Shown here piece after piece: positions 46,296-56,545 of a stretch of DNA of 64,000 nt (positions within the stretch are counted from its first letter, which is position 1; each line of letters opens with the position of its first letter). The stretch is from Helicostylum pulchrum. Lineage: Eukaryota; Mucoromycota; Mucoromycetes; Mucorales; Mucoraceae. The notes beneath the pieces are model-generated. The model saw nothing but the letters and a program-made list of their open reading frames with translations, made no database searches and had not been told where the DNA came from. Where the stretch lies: contig JAIXMO010000004.1 of NCBI GenBank assembly GCA_025677825.1, forward strand, positions 1 to 64,000, given 5' to 3'. The position numbers were made by a program, and so were the translations under genes.

Positions 46296-47662
46296 TTACT
46301 TCAATAGAGAAATTTCACCAGTCTCTATTTCTGTTATAGTAGAAGTAACTCGGTCGAACCCGTCAGTCTGGATAGAGTTTAACACGTGTAGTGCAAGTGT
46401 GCAATCCAGAGCAGCAGCTTTACTAAGCCACTCACATGCTTTTCCCCTGTCTGGGCATACACCTAAACCTTTACAATAAAACAATCCAATTTCTGTACCA
46501 GCAGGCACAATACCGTACCCAAACGCTCTTGAATAACATTGATATGCCCTTCTATAATTTTGAACAACGCCATCTTGACCTAATTTATATATCTCTCCTA
46601 TTAAAAAAAATGCTTCGCCATGATTACTATAAGTAATAGTATCCTTAAAGTAATCTAATGCCATTTTATGATCTCTTTTAACACCTTTACCGTCATAATG
46701 TAAAGTACCGATACGAAATAAAGATTCAACTGGGTCACCAAAATCGCATGATAATTCGTACCATTTCATTGCTTGTTTATAGTCTTGTTTGACAACATTA
46801 CCATATTCATAATGTAAAGCTATGAACCTGCATGATAACGGGCATCTATTTTTAGCGGCTTTCGATGCCCAACGAAATGCTTCGCCGATATCTTGTGGGT
46901 AATCAGTTTTTATGTTTGCGTAAATTGTAGAGATATAAAACTGACATGCAGCGACACCGCTTGATTTCTTGTTGGTAAGTATATCCCATATTGTTAAGCG
47001 TTGTATTTCAGTTGTACTAGTAGTGTGATCAATTTCTTTTAGGTATTTAATTGGTGAAGCCAATTTACTTCTTGTGTTTGAATCCACAGCCGCAATAACA
47101 TTTCGGTCTACGTGAGATGAATTTAATAAAAATCTTTTGTTTCCAAATAAGTAAATTGTGCCATCGTCAATTAATCCACTATCGTTATCATCATTCTTCA
47201 CAACTTTTTTGAACCAGTATAGAGCTTTGTTTTGGTCTTTGGTAACAGACTCTCCAAAGTTATAAGCGTAACCCATATAACCCATCGCGTATAACCAACC
47301 ACTATGAGCAGCTAATGAAAACCAATGAAATCCGGATTTTTTGTCTTGAGGTATACCTTGGTCTCCCTCAAAATACATAATAGCTATAAAGTATTGCGCT
47401 ACGGGATTGTCCCAGTTAGATGCGATCTCTTTAAATAACTGTATGGCTTTTAATGGGTCTCGTTTGGTCAAGTCAAATCCTGTAAAATAAATGATTGCTT
47501 TAAATAGTGCCGCATACTCGTTGTCATAAACTGAAGCTCTTTCAAAATGTTTTAGTGCTGTTCGATAACTGTTTTTATTTATTTCGTTTATTCCTCTACG
47601 TAGGTCTCGGTCACCAGGATCAGGAAAATCTGATATAGGATGTTAGTGATGAAGTTGTGAGG

Positions 47663-47699
<37 letters not shown>

Positions 47700-47733
47700 G
47701 TTTGTTACCTCCAATATTAAATATTATTTCCAT
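46296..47733 (-). CDS. Sel1-repeat protein, gene B
   Basis: Exon 1 47709-47733 encodes MEIIFNIG plus one base; intron 47630-47708; exon 2 46296-47629 continues DFPDPGDRDLRRGINEINKN, for 452 residues in total. An in-frame TAA upstream of exon 2 shows that splicing is needed. Sel1 repeats: AQYFIAIMYFEGDQGIPQDK, AMGYMGYAYNFGESVTKDQN, CRFIALHYEYGNVVKQDYKQ, LFRIGTLHYDGKGVKRDHKM and GTEIGLFYCKGLGVCPDRGK. The central family block IYLFGNKRFLLNSS and WDILTNKKSSGVAACQFYIS is present. Its intron contains a 32-base T run (plus strand). Function unknown; scaffold-like. Complete. Confidence 0.85.
47667..47698. repeat. 32-base T homopolymer inside intron 1 of gene B
   Basis: Uninterrupted T run on the plus strand (A on the coding strand), occupying 40% of a 79-nt intron. 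Confidence 0.9.
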
Positions 47734-47957
47734 GATGAATAAATAATGTGAGGAGAAGAAAAAAAGGAAAAAGAGGAGTGAAAGAAAAAAGTCCAAAAAA
47801 ATAATTTAAAGGAGAAGGGAGACATGCATAAACAGTGTGAAAAAAAAGCTTAAAAAGTCAGTAATTTATTTTTGTCAATCAGCTATTTTAGTCCAACATT
47901 CTATTTATGAATGTTATTATTTTATAGTTTTACACTTGTTTAACAATATAAAGTTTA
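47734..47957. other. Spacer between Sel1 gene B and pseudogene C
   Basis: Purine/AT-rich; promoter of gene B by position. No other feature. Confidence 0.4.
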
Positions 47958-49328
47958 TTATTCGAACATTCGAACAAACGGGAATATATCAGGTGGGGCT
48001 TGATCTAACTTTGTAGCTGACATTACTTTCATCATCCATTCTTCTACTTTTTCATTACCTTTTCTTACACCTAATCCTCCCGTATAAAATTTTGCAAGCG
48101 CAAGAGCAGCTCTTACTTGTCCACAATCAAATCCTTTCCATAATGCTGGCGTGATAATATATAGTCTTGAGATCAAATATCTTCTCCAGTTTCATAAATG
48201 TGACCCATAAAAAGGTACGCAGGTCCGTGGTCACTGTGAGACACCCTAAGTCCGAAATACTTTAGCGCCAGCTTACCGTCACTTTTAACCCCTTTTGCGT
48301 TGTAATAGATAACACCAATACGATATGCAGCGTCGATACTCCCTGAAAGATCAAGCTTTCGATTATACCATTTTAGAGCTTCCTTGTAATCCTGTTCTCC
48401 ATCTCTATCGCACTCATAAATAAATCCTATAGACATACAAGCATCTGCACTTCCATTTTTTGCGGCTTTCTTTAAAAAAATAAGTTGATTTTTGAATGTA
48501 GAATTTTACCAGTGATTCCCTTATTGTATATGAAACTAAGAGATACTTGACTTTGAGCAACGCCGCGCGATTTTTTATTGGTAAATGAAGACCAAGCAAT
48601 TATATCGAATACGTCATCTATTGCATACCAATTAACTATATCAAATATGCGATCTAGTGCAGACCCTGTAAGCCTATATGAAGGGTCCAAATAAAACGCC
48701 GGTGAAGTTAATTTTTGATCTACTCTGTATTCAATAATGGATATAATTTCAGGATCTTTAATCGTAGTTCAAACTCCTTATTGCCAAACAAGTAAAGGAC
48801 GCCATCGTCTCTTTGTACAACTCTTTGAAACCAATTTAGAGCCTTTTTATCATTCTTTTTTTAAAAATTTACCAAGTCGGTAACTGCCGGCTAATACCAG
48901 CATGGCGGCGGCCCAGCTATTCTCTGCAGCTAGTAAAAGCCATTTCAATGCATACCTCTCGTGTGAAGTTATACCTTGATCTCCGTTCATATACATGGCA
49001 CCAATCAAGTTTTGAGCAACGGGGTTGTTCCATTGTAATGCGATTTTTTTAAACAAGTTCATGGCTTTTGACGGGTCTCGTTTTGCGAAAACATATCCAG
49101 TATAATAATGAAAAGCGTTAAATAGTGATGCGTACTCGTTATCGTAATTTGATCCCTTTCCAAAAAAGTTTTGGGCTTCTTAATAATGTCCTTTGTTTAT
49201 TTCTTGTTTTCCAAGATAGACATCTCGGTCACCAGGATTTGGAAAGTCTAATACTTTGAAAAAAAAAGGTGGGGAGGGTTATATTAAGTAATAGATTAAG
49301 TACCATCAAATTTATATATTATTTCCAT
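47958..49328 (-). pseudogene. Sel1-repeat pseudogene C
   Basis: The mini first exon is preserved (49304-49328, MEIIYKFD plus one base) with its GT donor. Exon 2 begins DFPNPGDRDVYLGKQEINKG, then HY-stop-EAQNFFGKGSNYDNEYA. The stop is TAA where intact relatives have AAA (NYKEAL). Further frame breaks split it into pieces: about 48850-49062 (NPVAQNLIGAMYMNGDQGIT), 48472-48690, 48173-48436 (CDRDGEQDYKEALKWYNRKL) and 47958-48176 (LALAKFYTGGLGVRKGNEKV). About 330 bp at 48882-49210 is nearly identical to 57380-57710 of pseudogene G, including the TAA. Non-functional. Confidence 0.88.
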
Positions 49329-49497
49329 TGATACATAAAAAAGAAATTAAAGAACAAACGCCAAAAAAGAAAAAAGTATCATGTAGATTTTATGTTAAAA
49401 ATAGAAGTTTGAGTATAATTAGCTAATCATTTAATTATTATCAAGTGATAAAAATAAACAAATACGAGTCCTTTTTAGTATGTGCGAGTTAAAATTA

Positions 49498-49741
49498 CTA
49501 TATCTCAGTAAACAAATCGAATGTAATATCATAAATTTCGAAGATTATATTCACAGCAGCTTTAAATCATAGAACCTCAATGAGACAAAGCAAGATTAGC
49601 GCATTTTGACAGCCTGCGTGCATTGCTTTCATAAACCAGTGAACTGCCTTTTCTCCGTCCTGTTTTACATCTAAGCCTTTAAAGTAAATTAAAGCCAATG
49701 CAATAGCTCTTGCAAGATTACCAAAATCAAATGCTTCCATG
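49498..49741 (-). pseudogene. 3' fragment of an H-like Sel1 gene (copy H', part 2)
   Basis: Reads MEAFDFGNLARAIALALIYF, DVKQDGEKAVHWFMKAMHAG and CLIEV, then a TGA where gene H has GGA, then FKAAVNIIFEIYDITFDLFT. It aligns with the last 80 residues of gene H (58039-58276). Homology ends sharply at 49741. The downstream flank also matches that of gene H. Together with 52739-53097 it forms the two ends of one broken gene. Confidence 0.82.
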
Positions 49742-50122
49742 AGTTCGGATTTCCAAAAATGATGAATAATAATAAAAAAATGAAAGAACAATGAACAGCA
49801 AGTGAAAGGTGCTCCTTTTTATTTTTCTGTTTGACAACTAATTTATAATTCCAGAAAAACACACTCAAAAAATTTCCGTATATAAAGCCAAAAAAAAAAA
49901 AACAGACGTAAAACCCATTCAATGCGAACGTGATACGGCTTTCTCCTTTTTAAATAAAGGGGAAGAAACAATTAATGTTATATTAAACAGAACATTTTAT
50001 TTGTGGTACCAAAAGGATGACAATTTTCGTTCTTTTGGTATAGGTAATAGTTCGAATTAGTAACATACTAGTGTATAATTAACACTGATTTTTGTACTTT
50101 AGTGATATGGAGATTTAAAACG

Positions 50123-50362
50123 ATGAATTATTTAGAGAATAAAACACTTTTCCATGACGATAATATTCATGAATATATCGTTAAAATGGATGTAGATACT
50201 CCCTCGTCGTTCAAAACATGAGATGTAAACATACCTGTAATGGTTTCCGTAAGGTATGTATCTTATGCTTCTACCCTCCGGTTTTTCGCCAAACTAGTCG
50301 ACGCAGATAACAAAAAACGTGTAATGGAAGCAGGTGAACCATTGACCCTTACTAGTTTCTAA
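50123..50362 (+). pseudogene. Unidentified broken reading frame
   Basis: MNYLENKTLFHDDNIHEYIV continues to an in-frame TGA at 50219-50221, then runs on in the same frame through VSYASTLRFFAKLVDADNKK and RVMEAGEPLTLTSF to TAA. Composition is protein-like, but the family is not recognised. Confidence 0.3.
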
Positions 50363-51479
50363 AACTGTAACATAAACCATTTACTTTGTCAAGCATAATT
50401 TTTTTAACCAAACATTGCATTTCTTCTAACAATGACACTTATTTTAAATAAATCCCATCCAGTATAATTTAATTATGAACTTTTTTTTTTGGGGGGGGGG
50501 GGAGGTTGATATACACATTCGGCTCTTACGATACACCTGGATTTCTTTGTTCTATAGTGCGACTCTCTTGTTATTACCAGTGATACAGTTGTACATTATC
50601 CCTATTTTATTCTTCCTTCTTTTCCTCTTTTTAGCTTTTTTTGAAAATCTTGCGCACCACTAGGTTACAATATTGGCCTTACACTATTATCCTGTATACG
50701 CATTTAGTCGGACTAAAAAATCTAGTAAACAAAAGCAAATTTATTTTCTTGTGGTTGTGACTAAAAAAAATATAAAACGTTGATTACCACAATAAGTACT
50801 ACATGTCAAAGAGATTAAAGACTTTTTGAAAAACATTTTTTATATAAAGAAAAACAGCTTCTTTATTATTATTATTATTATTATTATTTAAAAAAAAAGT
50901 TACTAGTGCTTTGGCCTTTACAATAAGGAAACAAAAAAAGTTTCCAAAGTGAAAGTTTCCCAAGACTAACCACGAGGAGGTAAACTAGCTGAAGTCTCAT
51001 CACGTTCATACATATACGTGAAAAAAATATATATACATGTATCTAAATATAAAAATAAACACATACATAAATATAAAAAAAAAGATGATGGTGCCAAAGG
51101 ATAAGTATCCACAACAACACAACTACTTAATGATACTGTTTTCCTTAGAGAAGACTGCCGAGATGGGAACCATCAATCCAACCTCCCTACGATATCCGCA
51201 TGGTTGATGTGCCATTACACGCAGGTTAAACTGCACGAACCGCTCGTAAACGAGGCAGGGGAGAAGGGGATAAACAGCTCGTCAAAAAACCACTTTAGCA
51301 ACCGTTCTGTTCTTTTTGCTTTCAAAAGCCAGTACAATTATAAATAGCAGTGTTTCAAGGGGAGGAGAAAGAAATTATACTCTAGAGAAATAAAAAAAAA
51401 AAAGGAATGGATCAGAATCAGTTTATAAGCAAAACAAATAAAAATTCCGCTTACCATTCTTTCCCGTCATATTAACAAC

Positions 51480-51572
51480 GAATACAACAACTGCAACACC
51501 AGTTCCAGCACCAGCGGTAGCAGCAGCAGCACCAGAACCAGCAGCAGTACCAGCACCAGCACCAGCACCAGC
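51480..51572. repeat. Low-complexity CCAGCA/GCTGGT repeat
   Basis: Hexamer-like CCAGCA repeats. Plus strand would read Pro-Ala rich; minus strand Gly-Ala or Cys-Trp rich depending on frame. On the minus strand a short hydrophobic ORF (MLFKMLLPSTVSFCIVVIVP, from about 51712) could splice into it, but nothing confirms a gene. Confidence 0.6.
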
Positions 51573-52738
51573 ATTTACCGCTATAAATAGACATTATGAT
51601 TAGGTTTAAATATTTATAAGTAAAGCAGTTTAAATCCTTACCTTTTAATAAAAGGAACAATCACCACGATACAAAAGGACACAGTACTTGGAAGAAGCAT
51701 CTTAAAAAGCATTATACTTATTAGTTCAGAAAACTAAAAAGCCTTTTTTTTTAGCTCAATGTACTCAGGGTTTGGTTCATTACAGAAGAAAAAACCCCTT
51801 TAGATGCTTAATGTTTTAAAATGATTGACATTAAAGCTAATAAAAGTGAAATGACAAGAAGTGAAGGTTAAAATAGGGTTTACTTGAATGTTTTTAGAAG
51901 TGTTTATGTGAACTTACATTTGTACCTGACAATATGCATCTGTCAAATAAAGGCGATCATATTTGTGTCAAAAGAAGCATTTTGTAACACAATAAGCTAT
52001 TACAATACCCGCCACCAAACTGAATGTCTAGTTTCAAAATATCGTCATGAGCAACATTAGGCATATTAGGCAGTGCCTAGCAGTCGACTTTCAGAGAAAA
52101 CAGCAATGTGTATTATACATGTTGTAGAAATTAGAAGACATGAAGAGAAAAAAGGTTAAAAAATGAAAAATCAGTAGCGGAGTCTTTCCTTTTTTTGTGC
52201 CTGCAAAAAAAATGCCCTGCCTGGATTTAATATCACAGCTTTTTTTTTTATTCCAACGTGAAGAAAATAATATGACTACAGTTAAGTAAAAGGGGATAAA
52301 GAAAAGTAATTTAAGGTTTATAATTTGTAAACATAGTTTCCGCACCGACAATTCGGTATCATGGCAAGTTTGATCCGTATCTCTGCAGAAATCGACTGTC
52401 TAAAAAAAAATGGGCCCAGTTACAAAAAAAAAATGTAAATCACTTTTTGTAAACAATTTAATCTTCAATCTTTTCCTTTGTAAACTAGACATTTTGGAGA
52501 GGTGTAGAGATGTAGAATTTACTTTTCAAGTAATTATAAAAAAAATGCTCTTTTTATTTATGAAACAATAAAACACCCTTTTTAAAAAAGTAAGTAATAT
52601 CGTTCTATTGCTTTAACGGTCGATTAAAAAAGTGTGGTACATTTACCTTTTATTTGCTGTGGTTATTCCAGTTTTAAGCGAACCGTATCTGTTTGCACCA
52701 GCATACGACAGGAAAAGGCTTCGTTTGAAAGATGTGCA

Positions 52739-53097
52739 CATTATACCGTCATCTCCTTCATCATACATGACAGCAATCAAATATTGAGCCGCTGAATTTT
52801 TCCATTTGTTTCAATAGATCCATTTCTTTTACCGGATATCGTTTGGGTAAACCAAAGCCCGTAAAATATATAATGGTTATAAATAACGAGGCATACTCGT
52901 TATCATAACTTGAACCCTTTCCAAAATACTTTAGTGCTTCCTTATAATTGTTCTTGTTTATCACTTGTATCCCATCATATAGATCTCTATCGTCAGGTTC
53001 AGGAAAGTCTAGTGTAATATATTTAGAATGAGGGCCAATGGGGTTCATTTTTTTAGCTAATTTATCATGTACCATCAAGCTTATATATTATTTCCAT
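52739..53097 (-). pseudogene. 5' fragment of an H-like Sel1 gene (copy H', part 1)
   Basis: Mini first exon 53073-53097 (MEIIYKLD plus one base) and exon 2 DFPEPDDRDLYDGIQVINKN, NNYKEALKYFGKGSSYDNEY, IIYFTGFGLPKRYPVKEMDL as in gene H. About 11 bases are missing relative to H near 52800, shifting the frame; the shifted frame continues as AQYLIAVMYDEGDDGIM. Homology stops at 52739. The upstream flank matches gene H upstream DNA for about 450 bp. Confidence 0.85.
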
Positions 53098-53762
53098 TTT
53101 GAGCGCAATATTTTGTTTTCAAAAGAGAAAATAAATATGAAAAGATAAGTATGCATTTATGTAATATTTCTTTTTATTTATTTTATTGTTACTACTTTCA
53201 AACAAGCCAATAAATTATGTAAGATATAGTCAAATACGAGTTTTATTTTAATTATAATATATTATAATGGCCCTACCGTAAAAAGTATATTGCGGAGGAT
53301 GTCATGACACAACCTTTCCAAGTTTTAATCTGATCCTATTGAAGACTATCTTCAATGAGTGGAATGACACCCACATAACTGTTTCTCTTTGCTATCGTCC
53401 AAGTGGGTTGCTAAAAAGTATATTTTAATAAAGTTATTTCTAATGGTCCTGGTAGTGTTTGCGGAAAGAGAGCTATTTAATCTATTTAGCCTATCTTCTT
53501 TCTCCGAAAGAAATATGCCGGATAAGGACCCAACATTTATATTACTTTAATCTACCATTATGCTTTCGCCTATAGCTGCGTCTGTTCATTTATGTAAGGC
53601 TGTGGGGCTTTTGATAAAGATAGCATTCCCGCAGGAGTTTTCCACAAAGGAGAGGTAAAGAAAATGATTAGAGGTCTCGCGGACGAAATACCAAACATAT
53701 GTATTACCATGTGTAAGACAACCGTGTTTGGTTTAAATGAAACATTATTATATTTACTATTA

Positions 53763-53849
53763 CAGTGGTGTCCTGACTTAAGGGTAGGATCGATTTAAGG
53801 GTGGATCTTTCCAGATTTTCTTCTGTCCCTCGCTTTAACGCCACTATTA
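53763..53849. mobile_element. Possible pogo/Tigger-like terminal fragment or MITE
   Basis: Begins TA|CAGTGGTGTCCTGACTTAAG and contains CTGTCCCTCGCTTTAACGCC, wording typical of pogo/Tigger termini. It ends GCCACTATTA, whose complement TAATAGTGGCGTTAAAG loosely mirrors the start. No transposase; weak. Confidence 0.3.
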
Positions 53850-54236
53850 CAACTATTCTGTTTAAGGGTGCGATATAATTTCACAACACAATAAAAATAC
53901 TATGTTCCGGGATGAGATAATTATACTATTCAGTACTAAAAATGCTATAAAAGTTTTTTTTTCTCCTAGTCATCATTTTTTTAGCACTCTATAATGGACA
54001 GTTAGTTACGTTAGCGTTCGTGGTTCATTTGGTATATTATATTGTTCCTAAAGTAACTTGTATGAACAGAGTTACAATGTACCTAAACTGCCTTGTCCTA
54101 TCGCGTGAGTCTTGTTATCTACATAATGATACCACTGTTCATTATCCCAGTTTTTCGACTTCTTTCCCTTTTCTTCTTTTTTTTTAAAAAAAAAAACTTA
54201 TACATTTAGTTACAACATTATAATTACGCTATTATC

Positions 54237-54479
54237 ATGTTTACTATTATAGGACATTATTCATTTCAGATAACCAGGCAACTGAGAAACCAGAAATATA
54301 AACATTGGCGTAAAAAAGAAATTAAAACGAAAACATTAGGGCGTACTGGTGTTTTATTTGGTGAATTATTTGGTATTCTTACGGATGGCGATATCGATAC
54401 TATATTGTGGCGAAGATTTGAATGCAATGGACTGGGTGGTATATTATGTTTTATAGTAAATAGAGGTTTTGGCGTGTAA
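54237..54479 (+). CDS. Unassigned small ORF
   Basis: 80-residue frame starting MFTIIGHYSFQITRQLRNQK, basic in the first half, then GVLFGELFGILTDGDIDTIL and GLGGILCFIVNRGFGV. No family recognised and no clear promoter; may be chance or a transposon remnant. Confidence 0.2.
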   Translation: MFTIIGHYSFQITRQLRNQKYKHWRKKEIKTKTLGRTGVLFGELFGILTDGDIDTILWRRFECNGLGGILCFIVNRGFGV

Positions 54480-54809
54480 TACATAAATAGTTTTTAAATC
54501 ATAATTGTTGCATTCGTCGAACATCTTTATTACCGAGTTGATTCAAGGTATTGTCGCGTTTTTTTTTTAAACTTGGGGAAGACAGGACATAAAAAAATAA
54601 TTGAAAGTTACAAGTAATAATTAAAAAAGTTTTCAACTAATAATGAGACGTGTTTATTTAATTTATGAAGGGATTGTACGAAAGAGTCTAGTCTTCATCA
54701 ATATATGTTATTCATAAACAAAGAGGGTACAAATCAAACTCATTGGGAGAGGATTATGGAATAATAGAGATAGTACACAAAGGATCTATAATTCCTCACG
54801 CGCGATAAA

Positions 54810-54818
54810 TATAAATAG
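54810..54818 (+). promoter_or_regulatory. TATA box of Sel1 gene F
   Basis: TATAAATAG 104 bp upstream of the gene F ATG, at a plausible distance for a fungal core promoter. Confidence 0.45.
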
Positions 54819-54913
54819 GCGTACCATTTTGATCTTGCTAAAACAATCTTCTCTTACTTTTTTCATTTTTCTAAAAGGAACGCAAAAGCTTTCTTCTCGG
54901 TTTATAAATAAAA

Positions 54914-55868
54914 ATGGAATTTTCTGGTAGGACACATTGATTTTTTCGTATATGCAAACGCTAATAAAAAAAGGGGGGCGAACTCAGACGAAACAACGGC
55001 CAACGACTGGTATAATCAGGGATTGAAACAATTTAACAGCAGAAACTATAATGCAGCGTTAGGTAGTTTTTTGAAATCAACAGAGAGTAATCACGCAAAA
55101 GCACAATACAGTATTGGTGTTTTATATCAGAAGGGGTATGGAGTCGAAGTCGAATTCTATACATCGCTTTCCTGGTACTTAGAAGCAGCCGAAAATGGAC
55201 ATTTAAATGCACAATACAATATTGGTGTATTATATGACTATGGGGGTGTATTTACTGTTAATTACAATGTAGCACTTTTCTGGTACTTACAAGCAGCAAA
55301 ACAAGGACATTTACCAGCACAATACAATATTGGTGTTTTATATCAGAATGGGCATGGAGTGCGTGTCAATTACAATGTAGCACTTTCCTGGTACTTAAAA
55401 GCAGAAAAACAAGAATATTTAAGTGCACAAAACAGTATTGGTGTATTATATGACCATGGGAATGGAGTTGATGTAGCGCTTTCCTGGTACTTAAAAGCTG
55501 CAAAACAAGGACATTTAGATGCAAAAAAATTTTTTGCTACATTGTATGGCGATATAAATGGCGTAGAACAAGATTATAATGTAGCTCTAGAGTCGTATGA
55601 AAAGGCATTAGAGAATGGGTATGAGCCAACACGAGTAAATATTGACCAAGTAAACACTAAAAAGCTTGAGTCTCAATTATTGCCAGTAAATATCGATGCT
55701 GAAACCGAACCAGAGCCAGAACTAGAATTAACAAAATTAAAAAGAGAAGCGGAAGAAGCAAAAGAGCAAATTGCAAAACTAAATTCAGAAATTGAAAAAT
55801 TTAAAAATTTAAAAGATATGCGAATGCAGATGTACCGCAAATTATACCTATTCCTTCTACAGGAATAG
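54914..55868 (+). CDS. Sel1-repeat protein with C-terminal coiled coil, gene F
   Basis: Exon 1 54914-54926 (MEFS plus one base), 61-nt intron, exon 2 from 54988. The join reads MEFSDETTANDWYNQGLKQF. Five to six near-identical Sel1 repeats of about 36 residues follow, e.g. AQYSIGVLYQKGYGVEVEF, AQYNIGVLYDYGGVFTVNYN, AQYNIGVLYQNGHGVRVNYN, with 108-nt periodicity visible in the DNA. Then an acidic linker (ETEPEPELEL) and a short coiled coil (KREAEEAKEQIAKLNSEIEK). A frame change near 55815 would replace the end MRMQMYRKLYLFLLQE by ANADVPQIIPIPSTGIAKAG, which reads more like protein, so the 3' end may be frameshifted. A different subtype from genes A, B and H; related to the relic at 9863-10290. 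Confidence 0.8.
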
Positions 55869-56545
55869 CTAAAGCTGGTTTAGCACAAGGTAAAAAAAAA
55901 AATGAAAAAGTCCAAAACAAAAAACTGTCGCAATGAACGTATCGAATTCTTTCCACTTTAATGTATACTCATAAACGTATATATACTTATTTAACAGAAA
56001 ATCTCCTAAATTCCTACAGTATATGAAAATAAAACATGTCTTCAACTTTTAAAACTATACAAATATTACATAAGCTTCCTAACTTTTAGCTCTGGTAACA
56101 TTTATATATGAAGTGGTAGCTACATTTCTACTACAGAGTTAAAAAGATGATATTCAAAGGTATCAAACGGATAAAAAATAGTGTTCAAGTGGGGAAGTAC
56201 GTGCACATTTTATTTACTGAGTAAGAACTTACCGTGAATAAAGTTTAAAACAAACAGCTACGGCATTGACTTAAAGAGCTAGTTAGAACATCTATTTTTT
56301 TTAAAAAGTAAACAAATTACGCAAAAAAGAAAAGAAAAAGAGAAGGTAGTATAAACTAGATGTACTTTCCCTTTTCTCTTTTTACTTGTAAACAAATACT
56401 TTTCACTTTTTTTTTTTTACACTTAACTATTTTTTCTAAAGAAATATTGGAGCAATAATGTTTATTAATCAAACATTCAAAAAAAAACCCAGTAGGATTT
56501 TTTATAATCCTGGTTTTGCTAATGCTGCTATTAGCTTCCATTCGT
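55869..56545. other. Spacer downstream of gene F
   Basis: In a shifted frame the first 80 bases remain protein-like (GIAKAGLAQG). The rest is AT-rich without recognised genes; the 3' remnant of pseudogene G (EWKLIAALAKPGL in another frame) is at about 56510-56560. Confidence 0.4.

Larger units (their letters stand above)
49742..52738. other. 3-kb segment replacing the middle of gene copy H'
   Basis: Unrelated to Sel1 genes. Holds a broken reading frame at 50123-50362, a G run near 50491, a segment at 50545-50700 similar to 54105-54245, an ATT repeat near 50865-50888, a TATAAATAG at about 51339, the GCTGGT repeat at 51480-51572, and near 52597 a 26-bp match to the hAT-like element's subterminal repeat. 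No intact gene or transposase recognised. Confidence 0.5.
53098..54913. other. 1.8-kb region between H' and Sel1 gene F
   Basis: 53098-53550 is homologous to the upstream DNA of gene H (59459-59710). Further on: an inverted repeat TTGAAGA/TCTTCAA near 53340, a pogo-like terminus at 53763, an AT-rich segment at 54105-54245 similar to 50545-50700, a small unassigned ORF at 54237-54479, and a TATA box before gene F. Confidence 0.5.

Noticed and set aside
51472..51660. Minus-strand Cys/Trp-rich ORF as a firm gene
   Set aside because: It is produced by the GCTGGT repeat; no conservation or other support.
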